Source of the DNA: Cereibacter sphaeroides
GTDB lineage: Bacteria > Pseudomonadota > Alphaproteobacteria > Rhodobacterales > Rhodobacteraceae
DNA length: 56,513 nucleotides
Assembly (NCBI GenBank): GCA_003243455.1
Contig: QFQS01000011.1
Span: forward strand, 1-56,513
Reading direction: 5' to 3'
Part shown: positions 7,861 through 17,315 of the stretch, in pieces
Position numbering within the stretch: position 1 is the first letter of the stretch
Layout of the letters: each line of letters begins with the position of its first letter
The notes under the pieces: model-generated
Told to the model about the DNA's origin: nothing
Database searches by the model: none
Seen by the model: only the letters and a program-made list of their open reading frames with translations
Position numbers and translations under genes: made by a program

Positions 7861-10239
7861 ATGCGTCTTGCATGCGTAAATCAGATAGCCATTGCAGCTT
7901 TGGCGCTTCTCGCCGCCGGGCCAGTGCCCGAGGCGCTTGCGCCAGCCAGTCAGGCCTCGGACATTCAGGAACGCCGTACCCGCGCTGAGCGCTTCCTGCC
8001 GCAGAACAAGGCCCGGTATATGAAGAACGGGGACATCCGTCATCACTGGATCGGCGACAGCGATCGTTTCTGGTATGCCCGCACTGCCGCCACCGGTGAT
8101 AGGCAATTCGTGGTTGTGGATGCCTCGACCGGCAAGACGCGCCCGGCATTCGACCATGGGGCGCTTGCTCGGGCAATCTCTATGGCGGCTGCGCAGATGA
8201 TATCGCCGGCCAACCTGCCCTTTTCCTCATTCCGTTTCGGAGCGGGGGAAAAGACGATCGAATTTCTGTGGCGTGATCGTCTGTGGACCTGTGGCCTCGC
8301 GATAAAGGCGCACTGCGTGGATGCGCCCTCCACCCTGGCGCCTGGCGAGACTCTCTCTCCCGATGGTCGATGGGCGGCTTTCCTCAAGGATCATAATCTT
8401 TGGCTGCGGCGTATGTCCGACGGCAGCCGCTTCGCCCTGACGCAAGATGGCACGCGCGACAATGCCTATGCTGACAGTGCGGGCGTCACCTACGACGATG
8501 ACGGACAGCGGCTGCAACATATGCCTGCCAAGCCGCAAATCCTCTGGTCGCCGGATTCGCGGCATATCCTTACCCATCGTATTGACGAACGCGGGGTTCG
8601 CAGTTCCCATCTTGTTCAGGCTGCGTCTGGAATCGACGCTAGGCCGCGACATTATAGCTATAGCTTTGCCATGCCTGGCGACGCCCATGTACCGCTATTG
8701 ACACCGCTAGTCATCGATATCGTGAATCGGCGCATACAGGCGGTGCAAACGCCGCCGGTCGAACGCTTCTTTGACAATCTGGTGGTGAATCATCATGCGT
8801 GGTGGGCGCAGGATGGGAAGGCTGCCTATTTCATACGCCGCGACCGGCTCTCTCATCGCGTCACGCTGGAAAGAATCGACATAGCGACGGGCAAGGTCGA
8901 TGTCGTTCTAGCCGAAACGAGCGACACTTGGATTCGAACGGGTGATGGCGGCCTGCAGGAAATCCCGATCGTCCATATATTGTCCAATGGCGACATCCTC
9001 TGGTTTTCAGAACGTAGCGGCTGGGGGCAGATTTATCGCTACGACAGAAATGGCAAACTGATTGGGCCGATGACACAAGGGAGCTGGCAGGTCCGCGACA
9101 TCATCCATGTCGACGAGGCGGCCAAAACCATATATTTTATCGCCAGCGGTTTGGATTCGGCGGACGAGCCCTATTTCCGCCATCTCTATTCGATCGGCTT
9201 CAACGGTAGCGGTCTTAAAGCCCTCACCCCCGAAGAGGCGGAGCATGAGGTATATATTGACCGGGGGTTCATGACCGAACCAGCCGGCCCCATGTCCAGC
9301 GAGAAGGAAGAGCGGGGCTTTTCGCCATCGGGACGCTATTTTGTTGATAGCTATTCGCGCGCGGATATGCCGCCCGTCATGCTGTTGCGCCGGGCTGACG
9401 GGGAGTTGATCCGCACTTTGGAAACGGCCGATATTTCGGCGCTGAAGAGTGGCGGTTTTACACCGCCTGAAAATTTCTCGGCGCTCGCGGCCGACGGACG
9501 GACCAAGCTTTATGGTACACTATACCGTCCATCCGACTTCGATCCGATGCGCTCTTATCCGATCATCGATTCCATTTATCCCGGGCCACAAATCAGCCGC
9601 GTATGGAAGAATTTCTCCGGCGCGACCTTCGATGATCCTTTCAGCGCTCAGGCACTGGCAGAACTGGGCTTCATCGTCATCGCCATGGATGGCCGGGGTA
9701 CGCCGCATCGGTCCAGAGAATTTTACGATCAATCCTATGGGCGACTGGGCGAAGCGGGCAACCTGGACGATCATATTGCCGTCATTCGGCAACTAGCGGG
9801 GCGCCATCCCTATATCGATATCGATCGGGTAGGCATCTGGGGTGCGTCAGGTGGTGGATATGCAACGGCCCATGCCATGCTGACCCGTCCGGAATTCTTC
9901 AAGGTCGGGGTTGCAGCATCGGGCAATCATGACCAGCGCGGATATAGCGATGGGTGGGGTGAAACCTATAATGGTCCGCTGGACGGCAGGAAATATGACG
10001 CTGCCTCAAATCCGAAATTCGCGGAAAATCTAAAAGGGCATCTGCTTATCATCCATGGGGAAATGGACGACAACGTCAACCCGGCCCTTGCGATGCAATT
10101 GAGCGAAGCTTTAGTCGACTCGGGAAAAGCATTCGATATGTTCATCGTTCCCAATGGAGGGCATCGCGTCTATCGATCAGAATATTCTCGTAACCTAACT
10201 TGGAATTATTTTTTGAATCATTTTTATGGAATGAAATGA
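7861..10239 (+). CDS. Secreted S9 prolyl oligopeptidase family peptidase, DPP-IV type
   Basis: A 792-residue serine peptidase with an N-terminal signal peptide (about residues 1-28), a long beta-propeller region and a C-terminal alpha/beta-hydrolase domain. The nucleophile is Ser663 in GASGGG, the acid is Asp736 in HGEMDDNVNP and the base is His768 in NGGHRVY, so the triad is complete. The propeller carries WSPDSRHILTHRID and SPDGRWAAFLKDHNLWL, typical of the DPP-IV N-terminal domain. It probably releases dipeptides from peptides in the periplasm. I start at ATG 7861 rather than the adjacent TTG. It follows fecR by about 100 bases in the same orientation, so it may be under the same surface-signalling control. 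Fine specificity cannot be told. Confidence 0.9.
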   Translation: MRLACVNQIAIAALALLAAGPVPEALAPASQASDIQERRTRAERFLPQNKARYMKNGDIRHHWIGDSDRFWYARTAATGDRQFVVVDASTGKTRPAFDHGALARAISMAAAQMISPANLPFSSFRFGAGEKTIEFLWRDRLWTCGLAIKAHCVDAPSTLAPGETLSPDGRWAAFLKDHNLWLRRMSDGSRFALTQDGTRDNAYADSAGVTYDDDGQRLQHMPAKPQILWSPDSRHILTHRIDERGVRSSHLVQAASGIDARPRHYSYSFAMPGDAHVPLLTPLVIDIVNRRIQAVQTPPVERFFDNLVVNHHAWWAQDGKAAYFIRRDRLSHRVTLERIDIATGKVDVVLAETSDTWIRTGDGGLQEIPIVHILSNGDILWFSERSGWGQIYRYDRNGKLIGPMTQGSWQVRDIIHVDEAAKTIYFIASGLDSADEPYFRHLYSIGFNGSGLKALTPEEAEHEVYIDRGFMTEPAGPMSSEKEERGFSPSGRYFVDSYSRADMPPVMLLRRADGELIRTLETADISALKSGGFTPPENFSALAADGRTKLYGTLYRPSDFDPMRSYPIIDSIYPGPQISRVWKNFSGATFDDPFSAQALAELGFIVIAMDGRGTPHRSREFYDQSYGRLGEAGNLDDHIAVIRQLAGRHPYIDIDRVGIWGASGGGYATAHAMLTRPEFFKVGVAASGNHDQRGYSDGWGETYNGPLDGRKYDAASNPKFAENLKGHLLIIHGEMDDNVNPALAMQLSEALVDSGKAFDMFIVPNGGHRVYRSEYSRNLTWNYFLNHFYGMK

Positions 10240-10496
10240 ATTTGACAATATTCATCATGATAAGTGATGCGTAAATTATCAATATTATTGCGCGATGTTG
10301 TCATTTTGTGAGTTTCTGTCTGGGGTAATCGACTGAGGTCTGTAGACAAACTGTGAGCTCGGTTATCTGTCGCTCGCAGGTGAACGGATCGAGGAGCCCG
10401 GTATCGGGGCGTGGAACGATGCACTGAGTGTCGAACGGGTTTTGCGCCGGTGGGTTTTGCGGCTTGTCGGCGCCGAAGTCCGCCTTTGCGGTCTGT
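10240..10496. other. Intergenic sequence, no gene seen
   Basis: An AT-rich patch follows the S9 gene stop (to about 10300), then GC-rich sequence leading into the IS5 remnant. I find no supportable reading frame. Part of it may be the non-coding end of the decayed insertion sequence. Confidence 0.4.
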
Positions 10497-10718
10497 TCAG
10501 GCGGCGTCGATGCGCTCGAGGTATAGGAAGCGCCCGATGTTGTAGACGAGATTGGCGAGGCCGATCTTCATTTCGGCCCTCTGGATGCCGACAGTGCGAA
10601 CGAAGAGGCCCATGCGGGATTTCTGGTTGGCGAAGACATGCTCGACGCCGGATCGGATGACGGATTTAACGGCATTGGATCGTCGGGTTCGGATGTTGCT
10701 GCGATCGAGGAGGCCTTC
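10497..10718 (-). pseudogene. IS5-family transposase, C-terminal remnant
   Basis: The minus strand encodes about 72 residues matching the end of an IS5-type DDE transposase: GVEHVFANQKSRMGLFVRT, then IGLANLVYNIGRFLYLERI and a stop. The VEHVF segment carries the last acidic catalytic residue of the family. The frame stays open upstream to about 10967, but that part does not look like transposase, so only the tail survives. A related tail lies at 32022-32117. Confidence 0.75.
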
Positions 10719-11065
10719 ATGCAGCGCGGTGGCGGCAGTGTGCAGCCGGCGCGCGTTGGCGGCGTGGCGCGTCAGGATACGAACGGCCTGGCCGGCGCGC
10801 AGCGCCTCAGCATCGGCCCCATTCCCGTCTTGCGGGGAAAAGCCCGGGCGAGGCATATGGGCAAATCCGCGCTTCAAATCATGGCGCGCGCGCCGCATGA
10901 TTTGATCCCCCAAATCGCGGCATGAGAACAACCAGGATGAGCTTAACCTGGCTGCAAACCTGTCCAAAAAGGCGGAACTACCTCACAAGCCTCACGCACT
11001 TTATCATTGTTCATGGCCATATGGGCGTGTTTATGCCCATTCACAGTGGCGATGGAGAGAGAAAT
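10719..11065. other. IS-flank and gntR leader, no clear gene
   Basis: Sequence between the transposase tail and the GntR start. The frames here are low-complexity Arg/Ala-rich translations without recognisable motifs. The last 100 bases must contain the gntR promoter. A GGAGAGA ribosome site sits at about 11054, just before the chosen ATG at 11066. Confidence 0.35.
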
Positions 11066-11809
11066 ATGGTGCGTAAAAAAAAGCTTAAGGATGAGCCGGA
11101 AGCCTCCAGCTCGGTGGGGTTGCCTTTTGGTGTCCCCAAGCAATTATCGGACGGCGGGACCAAGACCTCGCTGGTGCGGCAGGTCTATGATGCCATCATG
11201 GAATCACTCGATGCGGGTGAGCTAAAGCCCGGCAGCCGCATAGTGGCAGCGGAAGTCGCGCAACATTTGGGGTTAAGCCGCGCCCCGGTCCGTGAAGCGC
11301 TGGCAGTCCTCGCCGGTCAGGGTCTTGTCGAACTCATGCCGGATCGCGGTGCGATACTCCGGTCGATGACGCCCCATGACATGGCTGAGATTTATGAGGT
11401 TATGGCGCCCGTGATCTCCGTCGCGCTCAGAAGCGCCGCGCTGCGGATTACAGAGGCAGACAATGCCGCCCGCGTAACCGAGGCTATGACTGCAATCCGC
11501 AACGCGGCGGGTGACCCTAATCTGCACTTCTTGCTCGTGTTGAACGACTACCATTATTTGGTGAACGCAATCGCAGAGAAGCCCTATGTCGATTTCGTCA
11601 TGCGGGCAATCAACATTGAATACTGGAACCGGTTGATCGTCCACAGGATCCGACTGGCTGACCACATCGGCCAATATGTCCGCAACTACCAGAGGGTGAC
11701 GGATGCTCTCCTGGCCGGCGATGCCGGTGGGGCCGCAGCGATCATGCAGTACCATGCCAACTGGTGCGCGACGCTGATCGATGGCAGAGTGTCGACGATT
11801 CAGCGGTAA
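11066..11809 (+). CDS. GntR-family transcriptional regulator (FadR/FCD subfamily)
   Basis: A 247-residue regulator. I start at ATG 11066 (MVRKKKLKDEPEASS) because a GGAGAGA ribosome site precedes it; the frame runs open farther upstream. The winged helix-turn-helix occupies about residues 40-100, with VYDAIMESLDAGELKPGSRI and LGLSRAPVREALAVL as hallmarks. The remaining helical half fits an FCD ligand-binding domain (EIYEVMAPVISVALRSAAL; NDYHYLVNAIAEK; MQYHANWC). It lies directly upstream of the TonB-receptor operon in the same orientation and is the obvious candidate regulator. A perfect palindrome (11839-11850) sits in the gap between them. Confidence 0.9.
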   Translation: MVRKKKLKDEPEASSSVGLPFGVPKQLSDGGTKTSLVRQVYDAIMESLDAGELKPGSRIVAAEVAQHLGLSRAPVREALAVLAGQGLVELMPDRGAILRSMTPHDMAEIYEVMAPVISVALRSAALRITEADNAARVTEAMTAIRNAAGDPNLHFLLVLNDYHYLVNAIAEKPYVDFVMRAINIEYWNRLIVHRIRLADHIGQYVRNYQRVTDALLAGDAGGAAAIMQYHANWCATLIDGRVSTIQR

Positions 11810-11838
11810 ATTCTAAAAAAAACCAAAATTTTTGCACA

Positions 11839-11850
11839 ATCGTCGACGAT
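11839..11850. promoter_or_regulatory. Perfect 12-bp palindrome ATCGTCGACGAT, candidate GntR operator
   Basis: The palindrome lies between the GntR gene and the TonB-receptor operon. The same 12-mer recurs at 12255-12266 inside the receptor gene, and its GTCGACGAT part occurs at 11791-11799. Operator function is inference from symmetry and position. Confidence 0.4.
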
Positions 11851-11943
11851 ACTTGCGCTCCTCCGTGATCCGTGATTAATTCTGATTCGTCCTTAGCCAA
11901 ACATGGCAGGCCCCGATCAACTCGGAAAACATGGGGAAACAGC

Positions 11944-14067
11944 ATGAAAACCATCGTTAGCGCCGTGCTGCTAAGCACGGTGTTTTGGTCGGGCATTGCC
12001 TATGCTCAGGCAGGCGCCGATGACGCCAATGGCGACATTCTGGTTACGGCCAGCAAGACGGGAGCGACCCGCTTGCAGGACACGCCGCTGGCGATCACTG
12101 CGTTCAACGCGGCGAAGCTGGAAGCGACGGGAATTAAGGACGTACGCGACCTGGCCTCGCTAACTCCGAACCTGCAGGTTACGCAGAATGCCTCCTTTTC
12201 GCAGGTCTATATCCGCGGCATCGGCTCGAACAATGTGTTCGGCGGCTCTGATCCATCGTCGACGATCCACCTTGATGGTGTCTATCTGGCGCGCCCGGCA
12301 AGCTATCTTTCCAACTTTCTGGATGTCGAACGGATCGAGGTTCTGCGCGGGCCGCAAGGCACGCTTTATGGCCGTAACTCGGTTGGCGGCACGATCAACA
12401 TCGTCAGCCGCAAGCCGACGGATGAACTGACCGCAAAGGCTCAGCTCACTTACGGCAATTATGATCTGGCGCGGATCGAAGGTTACATCAGTGGTCCTGT
12501 ACTTCAGGACAAGGTCAGTGCGTCGATCTCGTTCATCGGCAGTCGCCGCGACGGCTATCTGAAGAACGTGGTTGCAGGTGTGGGGGATGCCGACAATGAG
12601 CGCACGATCGGAACGCGCGGGCAGCTTCGTTTCACGCCTTCGCAGCCGCTCGAGATCATCCTGCGCGCAGATTACGTCCATTCTGACGATGCGCTCGCTG
12701 GCTATGTGAAGCTGCTGCAAACGACCACCGATCCGCAGGCGAACAGCATATTGGGCGACTACCGCAAGGTGGCTCTTAACATCCGGCCGGCCTCCAATCG
12801 CACGCAGTGGGGTACGGCGGGTGAGGTGAACTACGATCTCGGCGGAAATGCCAAGATCAAGTCGCTTACGGCCTATCGCTCCAGCCGGCTCGTCCAGGTA
12901 GGGGATACCGATGGCACGGCACTTAACGGTCGTCGCACCGATCAATACGAAAATCAGCATCAGTTCTCGGAAGAACTCAATCTAACCGACAAGATTGGTG
13001 GGCTGACCTATATTATCGGTGCCTATTATTTTAATGAACATATTGACGTAGATTCCAGTGTGACGACCTATTCGACGGGCGTACGCGCTAATTTTGCGCC
13101 CACGATCGATACGACGGCCTGGGCAGGCTTTGTGCAGGGCAATTATGCCCTGACCGACCAGTTGAGTGTGACTGCCGGCATCCGCTATACTCAGGAGCGC
13201 AAGCATTTCGATCAGGTGGCAACCAACTTCTCGCTGGCGACCGGCCTGGCGCTCGCCACCTATCCACGGGTCTATTCCATCGCCGACACTTACAAGGCGT
13301 GGACCCCGAAATTCGGTGTTGAGTATCGCCCGGTCGAAGGTGTCATGCTGTACGCTTCTGCGACACGGGGCTTCAAGTCGGGCGGGTTCAATTTTTCGAG
13401 TTCCAATGCGGCGCAGGGTTTCGCGCCAGAGACGCTATGGAGCTACGAAGCAGGGACGAAGCTGGACCTGTTCGATCGCAAGCTGCGCTTGAACGGTACA
13501 TATTTCCATTATGATTACAAAGGTCTGCAGGTTCAGTCCTTTCTGACGCCCGGCGTGGTCGATATCACCAATGCGTCCGACGCCACGGTCAACGGCGTTG
13601 AATTCGAGGCGGAGGGACATCCTGCCAAGTGGCTGCAACTGGGGGCGAACCTCGCCTATCTGGATGCGGTCTACAAAAACTATACCGAGGCGCTCGCGGC
13701 GGGCAATGTGCCCTTTGATGCGTCCGGCAACCGGCTGAACCTGTCACCCAAATGGTCCTATACCCTCTATGCGCAGGTCGATGCTTCCCTGGGAGGCGGC
13801 TCTGTCTTCGCCCGTGGCGAATATAGCTACCGTACCCGTCAGTACTTCACGGCCGTCAATGGCGGTCTGGACCAGCAGGCCGGTTATAGCCTGATCAACG
13901 CGAGCGTGGGTTACACGCTGCCGGGCGATAACATCCAGATATTGCTGTTCGGTCGCAATCTTGCCGACAAGGAATATGTGACCAGCACGGCAAGCTTTGC
14001 ATCCGGCATCGTGGGGCGCGTGGGTGAACCACGTACTTACGGTGTGCGCCTGGTGTTCAAATATTGA
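11944..14067 (+). CDS. TonB-dependent receptor, first gene of the BKACE/HyuAB operon
   Basis: A 707-residue outer-membrane receptor without an STN domain. The ATG at 11944 gives a clean signal peptide (MKTIVSAVLLSTVFWSGIAY, cleaved near AQA); the open frame from 11872 would not. The TonB box (GDILVTASK) and plug motifs (LTPNLQVTQ, VLRGPQGTLYGRNSVGGTI) are followed by barrel repeats, and the C terminus ends in an aromatic (VRLVFKY). Its stop overlaps a possible TTG of the next gene, so it probably leads a nine-gene transcript and imports that pathway's substrate. The substrate is unknown, and this sphingomonad receptor type gives no specificity clue. Confidence 0.92.
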   Translation: MKTIVSAVLLSTVFWSGIAYAQAGADDANGDILVTASKTGATRLQDTPLAITAFNAAKLEATGIKDVRDLASLTPNLQVTQNASFSQVYIRGIGSNNVFGGSDPSSTIHLDGVYLARPASYLSNFLDVERIEVLRGPQGTLYGRNSVGGTINIVSRKPTDELTAKAQLTYGNYDLARIEGYISGPVLQDKVSASISFIGSRRDGYLKNVVAGVGDADNERTIGTRGQLRFTPSQPLEIILRADYVHSDDALAGYVKLLQTTTDPQANSILGDYRKVALNIRPASNRTQWGTAGEVNYDLGGNAKIKSLTAYRSSRLVQVGDTDGTALNGRRTDQYENQHQFSEELNLTDKIGGLTYIIGAYYFNEHIDVDSSVTTYSTGVRANFAPTIDTTAWAGFVQGNYALTDQLSVTAGIRYTQERKHFDQVATNFSLATGLALATYPRVYSIADTYKAWTPKFGVEYRPVEGVMLYASATRGFKSGGFNFSSSNAAQGFAPETLWSYEAGTKLDLFDRKLRLNGTYFHYDYKGLQVQSFLTPGVVDITNASDATVNGVEFEAEGHPAKWLQLGANLAYLDAVYKNYTEALAAGNVPFDASGNRLNLSPKWSYTLYAQVDASLGGGSVFARGEYSYRTRQYFTAVNGGLDQQAGYSLINASVGYTLPGDNIQILLFGRNLADKEYVTSTASFASGIVGRVGEPRTYGVRLVFKY

Positions 14068-14075
14068 GCGGCGAC

Positions 14076-15218
14076 ATGACCGGGGAGACGGACATCACGA
14101 TCCACGGCACGTGCCATCCGCGTTTCGCGAAAGTGGGCAGGGCATTCCTCGCCAACTTTCGCGAGCGCGGGGAGCTCGGCGCAGCCGTCTGCGTGTTCGA
14201 GGACGGTGTCCGCCGCGTCGATCTGTGGGGCGGGTGGGCCGATGCTGCCCGTACCCGTCCATGGCGCGAGGATACGATCATATGCATGATGTCGGTGGGC
14301 AAGGGGATGGCCGCGCTGTGCGTGTGGATGCTCCATGACCGCAATCTGATCGACATGGACAAGCCGGTCGCACACTATTGGCCCGAATTCGGGCAGGCCG
14401 GCAAGCAGGCGATCACGGTGCGGACGTTGATCTGCGGCAAGGCCGGCCTGCTCTATGCTGACCATGCGCCTGACGGCGCGGGGTTCGACTGGGGCGTGAT
14501 GATCCGTGCGCTGGAATTGCAGGAGCCGGTCTGGGAGCCGGGCACCAACCACGGTTACCATTCCGCCACAGCCGGCTATCTTCTTGGAGAACTGGTCCGC
14601 AGGGTGGATGGCCGTCCGCTCGATCGTTTTCTGCGCGAGGAAGTCTGCCTGCCGCTGGGCGTGGACTATGGTTATGGCGCGTCCTGGGCCGATCCCGGCC
14701 GTGTCGCCGACATTGTACACAACAAGACAAGTCATACCTTTGTCCAGTCGCGCGACGTTTCGACGAAGTTGGGTCGTGCGTGGCGGATGCGCCCGGCCTC
14801 TCCCGACCATTACAACGATGCGCGGATGCGCAGTGGGGTGATGCCCTCGACCAATGGTCACGGCAACGCCCGCGCCGTCGCGACGATTTATGCCGCGCTT
14901 GCTTGTGGTGGAACGCTGGGCGGTGTGCGGTTGCTGTCTCCGCCAACGGTCAATCGCATGCGTGAGGAAAGCTGGTTCGGTCGATGCGAAATGACTGACC
15001 GTGTCTTCCGCTATGGTCACGGATTCTTCCTGAACGAGGTGAATATGTCTCCTATGGGTTCCAATCCTGGCGCATTCGGTCATCCGGGTGCCGGCGGCGC
15101 GCTCGGCTTTGCCGATCCGGAAAACCGCATCTCCTTCTCCTACAGCCCATCGTTGATGTGCGAGGGCGGTGGGCTTGGCGAACGCTGTGCCGCACTGTCC
15201 GCATCGGTGTACGCATGA
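14076..15218 (+). CDS. Beta-lactamase-fold serine hydrolase (class C / esterase EstB type)
   Basis: A 380-residue hydrolase of the class C beta-lactamase/penicillin-binding fold. The SxxK motif is SVGK (Ser73, Lys76). The Tyr motif is Tyr161 in GYHSATAGYLLGEL, the YxS variant common in esterases of this family, not YxN of true beta-lactamases. The third motif is HPGAGGALGFADPE. No signal peptide is evident, so it probably acts in the cytoplasm as an esterase, lactonase or amide hydrolase on the imported compound. Starts at ATG 14076 or TTG 14064 are both possible; the latter overlaps the receptor stop. Its stop overlaps the next start (ATGA). Confidence 0.87.
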   Translation: MTGETDITIHGTCHPRFAKVGRAFLANFRERGELGAAVCVFEDGVRRVDLWGGWADAARTRPWREDTIICMMSVGKGMAALCVWMLHDRNLIDMDKPVAHYWPEFGQAGKQAITVRTLICGKAGLLYADHAPDGAGFDWGVMIRALELQEPVWEPGTNHGYHSATAGYLLGELVRRVDGRPLDRFLREEVCLPLGVDYGYGASWADPGRVADIVHNKTSHTFVQSRDVSTKLGRAWRMRPASPDHYNDARMRSGVMPSTNGHGNARAVATIYAALACGGTLGGVRLLSPPTVNRMREESWFGRCEMTDRVFRYGHGFFLNEVNMSPMGSNPGAFGHPGAGGALGFADPENRISFSYSPSLMCEGGGLGERCAALSASVYA

Positions 15219-15982
15219 GCGGCCGGTTCGCGCAGAAGGTGGCGATCGTCACTGGCGGCAGTTCCGGCATTGGCCAGGTTGTGGCTGAAATGCTGGCCCG
15301 GGAAGGTGCGCATGTTGCGGTTGTGGCCAGCAGCAGCGTTGAGAAGGCGGCCAACGTGGTGCGCGGTATCGCTGCGCAGGGGGGCATCGCACAGGCATTC
15401 GCCGTCGATGTGCGCGATGCAGATGCCGTGTCCCGACTGGTGGACGATGTGAGCGAAGCCTTCGGCGGAGTGGACCTGCTGGTCAATGCTGCGGGCGTTT
15501 TCTATCCCACGCCCGTCGGCCAGACGGCGCCGGCCGATGCAGCGAAGCTGCTCGACATCAACATCGCGGGCGTGTGGAACATGATCGGTGCCGCCGTCAC
15601 GGCCATGCACGGGCGCGGTGGAGGGCGGATCGTCAATATCTCGTCGGTGGCCGCAACGGTTGGTGTCAAAGGGTTCGCACTCTACAGCGCCAGCAAGGCT
15701 GCTGTAGCGATGTTGACCCGCGCGCTTGCTGCTGAACTGGCGCCACAAGGCATTTCCATCAATGCGGTCGCGCCAGGCAACACCGCTACGCCGATGAATG
15801 CCGACGTCCGTCATGATCCGGTGATGGCGGAGGGAATGCGGCAGATCACTCCTAGTGGAAATGCGTTCAGCGCAGCAGCAGATATTGCCGGTATCGTGCT
15901 CTATTTATTGTCCGAAGAAGCCCGCCCCGTCCATGGGAGCGTGTGGTTAGCGGACGAGGGCATCTCTGCGGCGATCGGGTGA
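15215..15982 (+). CDS. SDR-family NAD(P)-dependent oxidoreductase
   Basis: A 255-residue classical short-chain dehydrogenase. The Rossmann motif TGGSSGIG is near residue 15, NAAG near 90, and the catalytic Ser and YSASK lie around residues 142-159. Position is decisive for the start: ATG 15215 overlaps the hydrolase stop as ATGA. In this operon it is one of two SDRs that could oxidise a beta-hydroxy acid or alcohol to the keto compound cleaved by the downstream BKACE enzyme. Direction and substrate are inference. Confidence 0.9.
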   Translation: MSGRFAQKVAIVTGGSSGIGQVVAEMLAREGAHVAVVASSSVEKAANVVRGIAAQGGIAQAFAVDVRDADAVSRLVDDVSEAFGGVDLLVNAAGVFYPTPVGQTAPADAAKLLDINIAGVWNMIGAAVTAMHGRGGGRIVNISSVAATVGVKGFALYSASKAAVAMLTRALAAELAPQGISINAVAPGNTATPMNADVRHDPVMAEGMRQITPSGNAFSAAADIAGIVLYLLSEEARPVHGSVWLADEGISAAIG

Positions 15983-15987
15983 AGGAC

Positions 15988-17307
15988 ATGCGGGATGTCT
16001 CGATGCCGCAGGCCGGCGCCCGGGGTTATGCCTGGTATGTTGCCGCGCTGCTGGCCACCGGCCACCTCATATCCTTCATCGACCGGTTCCTGATGAGCTT
16101 GTTGATGGAACCGCTCAAGGCCGATCTCGGCGTAAGCGATGCGCAACTCGGCCTGTTGCAGGGCACCGGGTTCGTGATCCTCTATACCCTCGTTGCGGTG
16201 CCGCTGGGGCGGATGGCAGATACGATGAACCGGCGCAGCCTGATCATCGCCGGCATACTGCTCTGGAGCCTTGCAACGGGCCTGTGCGGCCTAGCCGACA
16301 ACTTTGGCTCCCTGTTCCTCGCACGCATCGCAGTCGGCTTTGGAGAGGCGGCGCTGGTGCCAGCGGCGATGTCGTTGCTGGCGGCCTATTTCCCGAGGAG
16401 ACAGTTGGGCCGCGCTGTATCATTGTTTACGACCGGCGCCTCACTGGGCAAGAGCGCGGCGCTCATCGGCGGCGGGGCGGTGCTCGCAACCGTCACGGCC
16501 ATTGGCGGGATGACGTTGCCGGGGATCGGTCATCTCGCACCCTGGCAGGCGACCTTCGTTATCATGGCCGTGCCGGGCTTTCTGCTGGCGCTGTTGATGC
16601 TCACGGTTCGAGAGCCGGCGCGTGTCAGCGCTACGGCAGGCGTATCGCCGAGTTTCGGTACCGCGTTTCAGTATGTCCGCCAGAATGGCGCTGCCTATGC
16701 GACGCACACCGCCGCCGCCACGATCGTCGTCCTGCTGATCCAGACGATCGTGGCGTGGATGCCAAGCTTCTATGTCCGCTTCTTTGCGATGACCTCGCCG
16801 CAGGCGGGACTGACAGTTGGCAGCATTGTTCTGGTTGCCGCACCGCTCGGGCACCTGTGTGGTGGGATGCTTACCGATAACTTTCAGTCTCGGAGGGCAG
16901 CGTCGCCTGCAGCCCCCGTGATCGTCACCGGATTGCTCGGAGCCATCCCCAGCATTCTGGTGTTCGCGACCAGCAGGAATCTCGCGGTATCGGTGGTCGC
17001 TGCCGCCCTGCTCAACTTCTTCCTCACGCTGGCCTCTCCGGCAACCTTGGCCGGAATACAGATGCTGACCCCCGATCGCCTGCGCGGTGTCGTCACCTCG
17101 ATGTTCCTCGCAACCGCAACGTTGATCGGCATCGGATGCGGGCCGGCAATGATCGGTCTGCTGACTGACCTGCTCGGCGGTCCAAATCGGCTTGGTCAGT
17201 CACTGCTTATCGCAGTGCCGATCCTTGCTCTGTCGGGCGCGGCGTTGGCCCTGGCCAGCAGAAAGCCATTCGAACGTACAACGGCCGCGTCCACAGCGAC
17301 GCTCTAG
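15988..17307 (+). CDS. MFS transporter
   Basis: A major facilitator protein of about 439 residues with twelve hydrophobic segments. The conserved loop between helices 2 and 3 reads GRMADTMNRRSLIIAG, near the family pattern GxLaDrxGRR. The segment order (FIDRFLMSLLMEPLKADLGV near the start) resembles sphingomonad transporters of aromatic or organic acids. Starts at GTG 15979 (overlapping the SDR stop), ATG 15988 or ATG 16003 are all possible. It probably moves the substrate from periplasm to cytoplasm after TonB-dependent uptake. Confidence 0.88.
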   Translation: MRDVSMPQAGARGYAWYVAALLATGHLISFIDRFLMSLLMEPLKADLGVSDAQLGLLQGTGFVILYTLVAVPLGRMADTMNRRSLIIAGILLWSLATGLCGLADNFGSLFLARIAVGFGEAALVPAAMSLLAAYFPRRQLGRAVSLFTTGASLGKSAALIGGGAVLATVTAIGGMTLPGIGHLAPWQATFVIMAVPGFLLALLMLTVREPARVSATAGVSPSFGTAFQYVRQNGAAYATHTAAATIVVLLIQTIVAWMPSFYVRFFAMTSPQAGLTVGSIVLVAAPLGHLCGGMLTDNFQSRRAASPAAPVIVTGLLGAIPSILVFATSRNLAVSVVAAALLNFFLTLASPATLAGIQMLTPDRLRGVVTSMFLATATLIGIGCGPAMIGLLTDLLGGPNRLGQSLLIAVPILALSGAALALASRKPFERTTAASTATL

Positions 17308-17315
17308 GAGTCTCC

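Noticed and set aside
7861..10239. Lasso-peptide isopeptidase with FecI/FecR/TonB receptor
   Set aside because: That gene set also occurs in lasso-peptide clusters, but there is no precursor, cyclase or leader-peptidase gene, and the S9 protein has a DPP-IV-type propeller and the DDNV motif; a general peptidase locus fits better.
10719..10967. Extension of the IS5 transposase frame upstream to 10967
   Set aside because: The translation beyond about 10718 does not resemble transposase; treated as unrelated flank.
14076..15218. True class C beta-lactamase (antibiotic resistance)
   Set aside because: The Tyr motif is YHS instead of YxN, no signal peptide is seen, and the gene is inside a catabolic operon; an esterase-like hydrolase is more likely.
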